Source of the DNA: CAYOHG01 sp964465125 | GTDB lineage: Bacteria; Planctomycetota; Phycisphaerae; UBA1845; Fen-1342 | Length of the DNA stretch: 64,000 bases | Reading direction: 5' to 3' | Assembly: GCA_964465125.1 (NCBI GenBank) | Contig: CAYXIO010000015.1 | Span: 1-64,000 of the forward strand | In this document: positions 61,714-64,000 of the stretch, piece after piece | Numbering within the stretch: the first letter of the stretch is position 1 | Layout: each line of letters starts with the position of its first letter | Program-made: the position numbers and the translations under genes | Notes under the pieces: generated by a model | Database searches by the model: none | What the model was told of the DNA's origin: nothing | The model's input: only the letters and a program-made list of their open reading frames with translations

Positions 61714-62970
61714 GTGCGCGGTCGATTCTTGTGTGTCATGGCGGTTTTCGCAGCGGTGGCGGCCTCCGCCTGGGAGCAGACCGCCCGGATGCCGGTCGCC
61801 CATGTCGCGATCCCGGGTGTGCGCGAGTTCTCGGGGCGGCTGATCGCCCGGCCGTTGCAGGTCGCGGATGCGGTTGCGCGGGGTATGACGGAGGAGCAGG
61901 CGGCTGCAAATCAGGCCGCCGCCCAGGCCGCTCTGGCGAATTACCCCGTCGAGACGTACGTCTGGCAGACCGATGAGTACATCCTGTCGGTGCCCGTCGG
62001 ACGGACGGAGGACGAGGTGTCGGCCGATCTGATGGACAGCGGCGCGTTCCAGTACGTCGAACCCGACTGGACGGTCTTCCCGCTCTCCTGCCCCAACGAT
62101 TCGAACTTCTCGCGCCAGTGGCACCACAAGAGCACGCGCATGCAGTCCTGCGACGCCTGGGACATTGAGGTCGGCGATCCCAGCGTCAGCGTCGGCATCT
62201 GCGACACCGGTGTGCGCACGACCCACAGCGACTTGCTGCTCAACCGCCTCGAAGGCTACAACGCCGTCGACGAGAAGTGGGAGAGCCTGGGCGGCGCGAT
62301 CAACGACATCCACGGGCACGGGACCGAGACTACCGGCTGCGCCGCGGCGAATGGCAACAACGCCAACGGCGTGTCCGGCGTGGGCTGGAACCTGAGCCAC
62401 CGCATGCTGCGCGTCAGCAACTCCAGCAGCGGCTCGTCGAGCCTGTCCGTGCTTCAGCACGCCGCGCGCACCGCGATTGAGAACGGCGACCGGGTCGCCA
62501 GCGTCAGCTACAGCGGCGTCGATTCCAGCTCCAACCTTACGACCGCGACGTACGTCCGCTCGATCGGTGGGCTGATGGTCTGGGCCGCCGGCAACGAAAG
62601 CCGCCAGCTCACGCTCAGCAACCGCGACGCGGATGACATCATCGTGGTCGGCGCTACGACCCGCTTTGACCGCAAGGCCAGCTTCTCGAACTTCGGCATG
62701 ATGGTCGACCTGGTCGCGCCGGGTGCAGGCGTGTACACGACCGCCAACGGCAACGACAACGCATATGCCTCGGCCAGCGGAACAAGCTTCTCGTGCCCGC
62801 TGACGGCAGGACTTGCGGCGCTGGTCTGGTCGGCCGATCCGGCGCTGTCCTCGGAAGATGTCGAGGCGATTCTGAAGGCCGGCGCCGAAGACCTGGGCGC
62901 CGCGGGCGTGGACGACACCTTCGGCTACGGCCGGATCAACTCGCTTCTGTCGCTTCAGGCGATTCCGTAA
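61714..62970 (+). CDS. Secreted subtilisin-like serine protease (S8)
   Basis: The 418-residue protein starts with GTG (AGGAG eight bases upstream) and has a signal peptide (FLCVMAVFAAVAASAWEQ). A propeptide runs to about residue 125. The catalytic triad is Asp164 in VGICDTGV, His202 in DIHGHGTETTG and Ser358 in SGTSFSCPLTAG, with oxyanion Asn294 in WAAGNES. It ends at the catalytic domain without a C-terminal sorting repeat, so it is probably released. A 3' hairpin terminator follows at 63032. Confidence 0.93.
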   Translation: MRGRFLCVMAVFAAVAASAWEQTARMPVAHVAIPGVREFSGRLIARPLQVADAVARGMTEEQAAANQAAAQAALANYPVETYVWQTDEYILSVPVGRTEDEVSADLMDSGAFQYVEPDWTVFPLSCPNDSNFSRQWHHKSTRMQSCDAWDIEVGDPSVSVGICDTGVRTTHSDLLLNRLEGYNAVDEKWESLGGAINDIHGHGTETTGCAAANGNNANGVSGVGWNLSHRMLRVSNSSSGSSSLSVLQHAARTAIENGDRVASVSYSGVDSSSNLTTATYVRSIGGLMVWAAGNESRQLTLSNRDADDIIVVGATTRFDRKASFSNFGMMVDLVAPGAGVYTTANGNDNAYASASGTSFSCPLTAGLAALVWSADPALSSEDVEAILKAGAEDLGAAGVDDTFGYGRINSLLSLQAIP

Positions 62971-63031
62971 AGCCGACGCCCCGCCTCGCGGGCCAACCGC
63001 CTCCGGAGGGGTAAGGGAGGCGAATCCATAG

Positions 63032-63070
63032 GAGCGCCACGGACGCCTCGGTGCCGTGGCGCTCTTTGTC
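63032..63070 (+). terminator. Intrinsic terminator after the subtilisin gene
   Basis: GAGCGCCACGG and CCGTGGCGCTC form an 11-pair stem with an 11-base loop, followed by TTTGTCT. It lies about 60 bases after the stop codon. Confidence 0.7.
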
Positions 63071-63106
63071 TGCGCTGGCCTTGGCTGTCGAGCGACGCGC
63101 AACGAT

Positions 63107-63130
63107 AACGGGAGGCGCGTGCCTCCCGTT
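63107..63130. terminator. Perfect ten-pair hairpin between convergent genes
   Basis: AACGGGAGGC, loop GCGT, GCCTCCCGTT is a perfect stem 31 bases beyond the stop of the minus-strand isomerase gene. A T-run is absent on both strands; it probably still marks the end of that transcript. Confidence 0.5.
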
Positions 63131-63160
63131 CGGTTCACTGACTCGCCTTGCGGAGGGGGC

Positions 63161-64000
63161 TTACTTGATCCCCAGCAGCTCCACATCGAACACCAGCACC
63201 GAGTTCGGCGGAATGTCGCGACCGGCGCCGCGCGCCCCCCAGCCGAGCTGCGGCGGGATGATCAGGCGGCGCTTCTCGCCGACCTTCATGCTGGCGACGC
63301 CTTCGAGCCAGCCCTGGATCACGCCGCCGGACAAGCTGAACTGGAACGGCTCCTTGCGATCGACCGAGCTGTCGAACTTGGAGCCCTCGCCGTAGACCAG
63401 CCAGCCGGTGTAGTGCACCTCGACCTTGGCGCCCGCGGGCGGGGTCGGGCCGTCGCCGGCCTTCACGGTGACGTAGCGCAGGCCCGAGGGGGTTGTCTCG
63501 ACCTTGCCGGCGCCGGCTGCCTCGGCTTCCTGAATCCAGCTCTCCGCCAGCTTGTTCTGAAGCTTGAGCGGGTCGGCCTCGAACTCGGCGACCAGCTTTT
63601 CCGAGGCGGTCTTCAGGTCCGCCACCTTGGCCTTGTCATACGGCCCGATCATGGTGACGGACTTGATCTCCACCGCGGTCTCCGGCGTGCAGGCCTGCTG
63701 CGCGGGGTATTTCGGGTGCTTGATCAGCTTCGTGTCGCGGATCTTGTCGACCACGTCCAGGCCTTCGACCACCTTGCCGAACACCGCGTAGGCGGCGCCG
63801 TCGCGCGGCACGTCGAGCATGGCATTGTCGACCACGTTAATGAAGAACTGGGCGGTGGCCGAGTGCGGCTGCTGGCCGAGGCGGGCCATCGCGATCGTGC
63901 CGCGGTCGTTCTTGAGGCCGTTGTAATACTCGTTCTTGATGCCGGGCCGGCCGGGCGACTTCTCTTCCATGTCGGCGGTGTAGCCGCCGCCCTGGATCAT
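63161..64000 (-). CDS. Cyclophilin-FKBP fusion peptidyl-prolyl isomerase (partial at right edge)
   Basis: At least 279 residues are seen; the 5' end runs past the window, since the first visible MIQGGGYTA is inside the cyclophilin domain. The cyclophilin part shows QFFINVVDNAMLD and VFGKVVEGLDVVDKI. A helical linker (SEKLVAEFEADPLKLQNKL) leads to an FKBP domain with VEVHYTGWLVYGEGSKFDSS and SVLVFDVELLGIK at the end. The FKBP active-site residues (GGVIQGWLEGV) are intact. Both halves assist folding; a signal peptide cannot be judged. Confidence 0.92.
   Translation of the reverse strand: MIQGGGYTADMEEKSPGRPGIKNEYYNGLKNDRGTIAMARLGQQPHSATAQFFINVVDNAMLDVPRDGAAYAVFGKVVEGLDVVDKIRDTKLIKHPKYPAQQACTPETAVEIKSVTMIGPYDKAKVADLKTASEKLVAEFEADPLKLQNKLAESWIQEAEAAGAGKVETTPSGLRYVTVKAGDGPTPPAGAKVEVHYTGWLVYGEGSKFDSSVDRKEPFQFSLSGGVIQGWLEGVASMKVGEKRRLIIPPQLGWGARGAGRDIPPNSVLVFDVELLGIK

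Overview
The window is strongly GC-rich, densely coded DNA that reads as a planctomycete, most likely of the Phycisphaerae type. The evidence is the mix of protein families: prepilin-like proteins with FTLIELLVVVAIIA N-termini, short dockerin-like Ca-binding repeats at the C-termini of secreted proteins, a PEP-CTERM protein, PQQ-type beta-propellers, and BamD/LptE proteins that imply an outer membrane. No IS element, CRISPR array, tRNA or rRNA was seen. A run of ten N at 58811-58820 shows that this is a scaffolded draft assembly.

Layout. 1-520 holds a partial gene and a small membrane protein in noticeably less GC-rich DNA. 875-3797 is a complete lutABC lactate-oxidation operon. 3807-6276 holds pyrH with a translationally coupled phosphatase, facing purM. 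6293-8293 holds a zinc-peptidase-like lipoprotein, a tRNA-binding-domain protein and a zinc-ribbon membrane protein. 8333-15699 is a minus-strand block: a dockerin-type protein, a PaaK-like ligase, two PQQ propellers and a second adenylating-enzyme-like protein. 15971-21464 is a tightly coupled glycosyltransferase / ABC ATPase / giant FtsX-type permease operon. 21617-26079 holds a large secreted protein, a small anchored protein and a prepilin-like protein. 26191-29831 is bamD-lptE-ftsH, apparently driven by a promoter that would give a leaderless mRNA. 30362-30444 holds four abutting hairpins, the last an intrinsic terminator, and is a candidate structured RNA. 30509-36389 contains secreted and surface proteins (beta-helix lipoprotein, prepilin, dockerin, PEP-CTERM) and a GNAT enzyme. 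36519-38296 holds heme oxygenase with a small membrane peptide, and an SDR enzyme. 38440-43089 is a tandem-PTPS (QueD-like) protein, aldehyde dehydrogenase, iron alcohol dehydrogenase and MutY. 43041-51972 is a type II secretion operon in the order gspF-G-H-I-J-K-L-M. 52272-56524 holds a degenerate DEAD-box protein and BatD/BatE-like proteins. 56560-61336 is a minus-strand trio: an intact PilT-type ATPase, a membrane-anchored GspE-like protein whose Walker A lysine and Walker B glutamate are replaced, and a CvpA-like membrane protein. 61714-62970 is a secreted subtilisin. The window ends inside a cyclophilin-FKBP fusion.

How the parts fit. The Gsp operon, the PilT/GspE-like pair, the separate prepilins and the many exported proteins point to extensive secretion across a diderm envelope. 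The secretin (GspD) and a canonical GspE are not in the window. The most unusual elements are the PilT + degenerate GspE + CvpA-like trio, the hairpin cluster at 30.4 kb, the operon of ligase-like enzymes around two PQQ propellers, and the helicase-like protein lacking key motifs.
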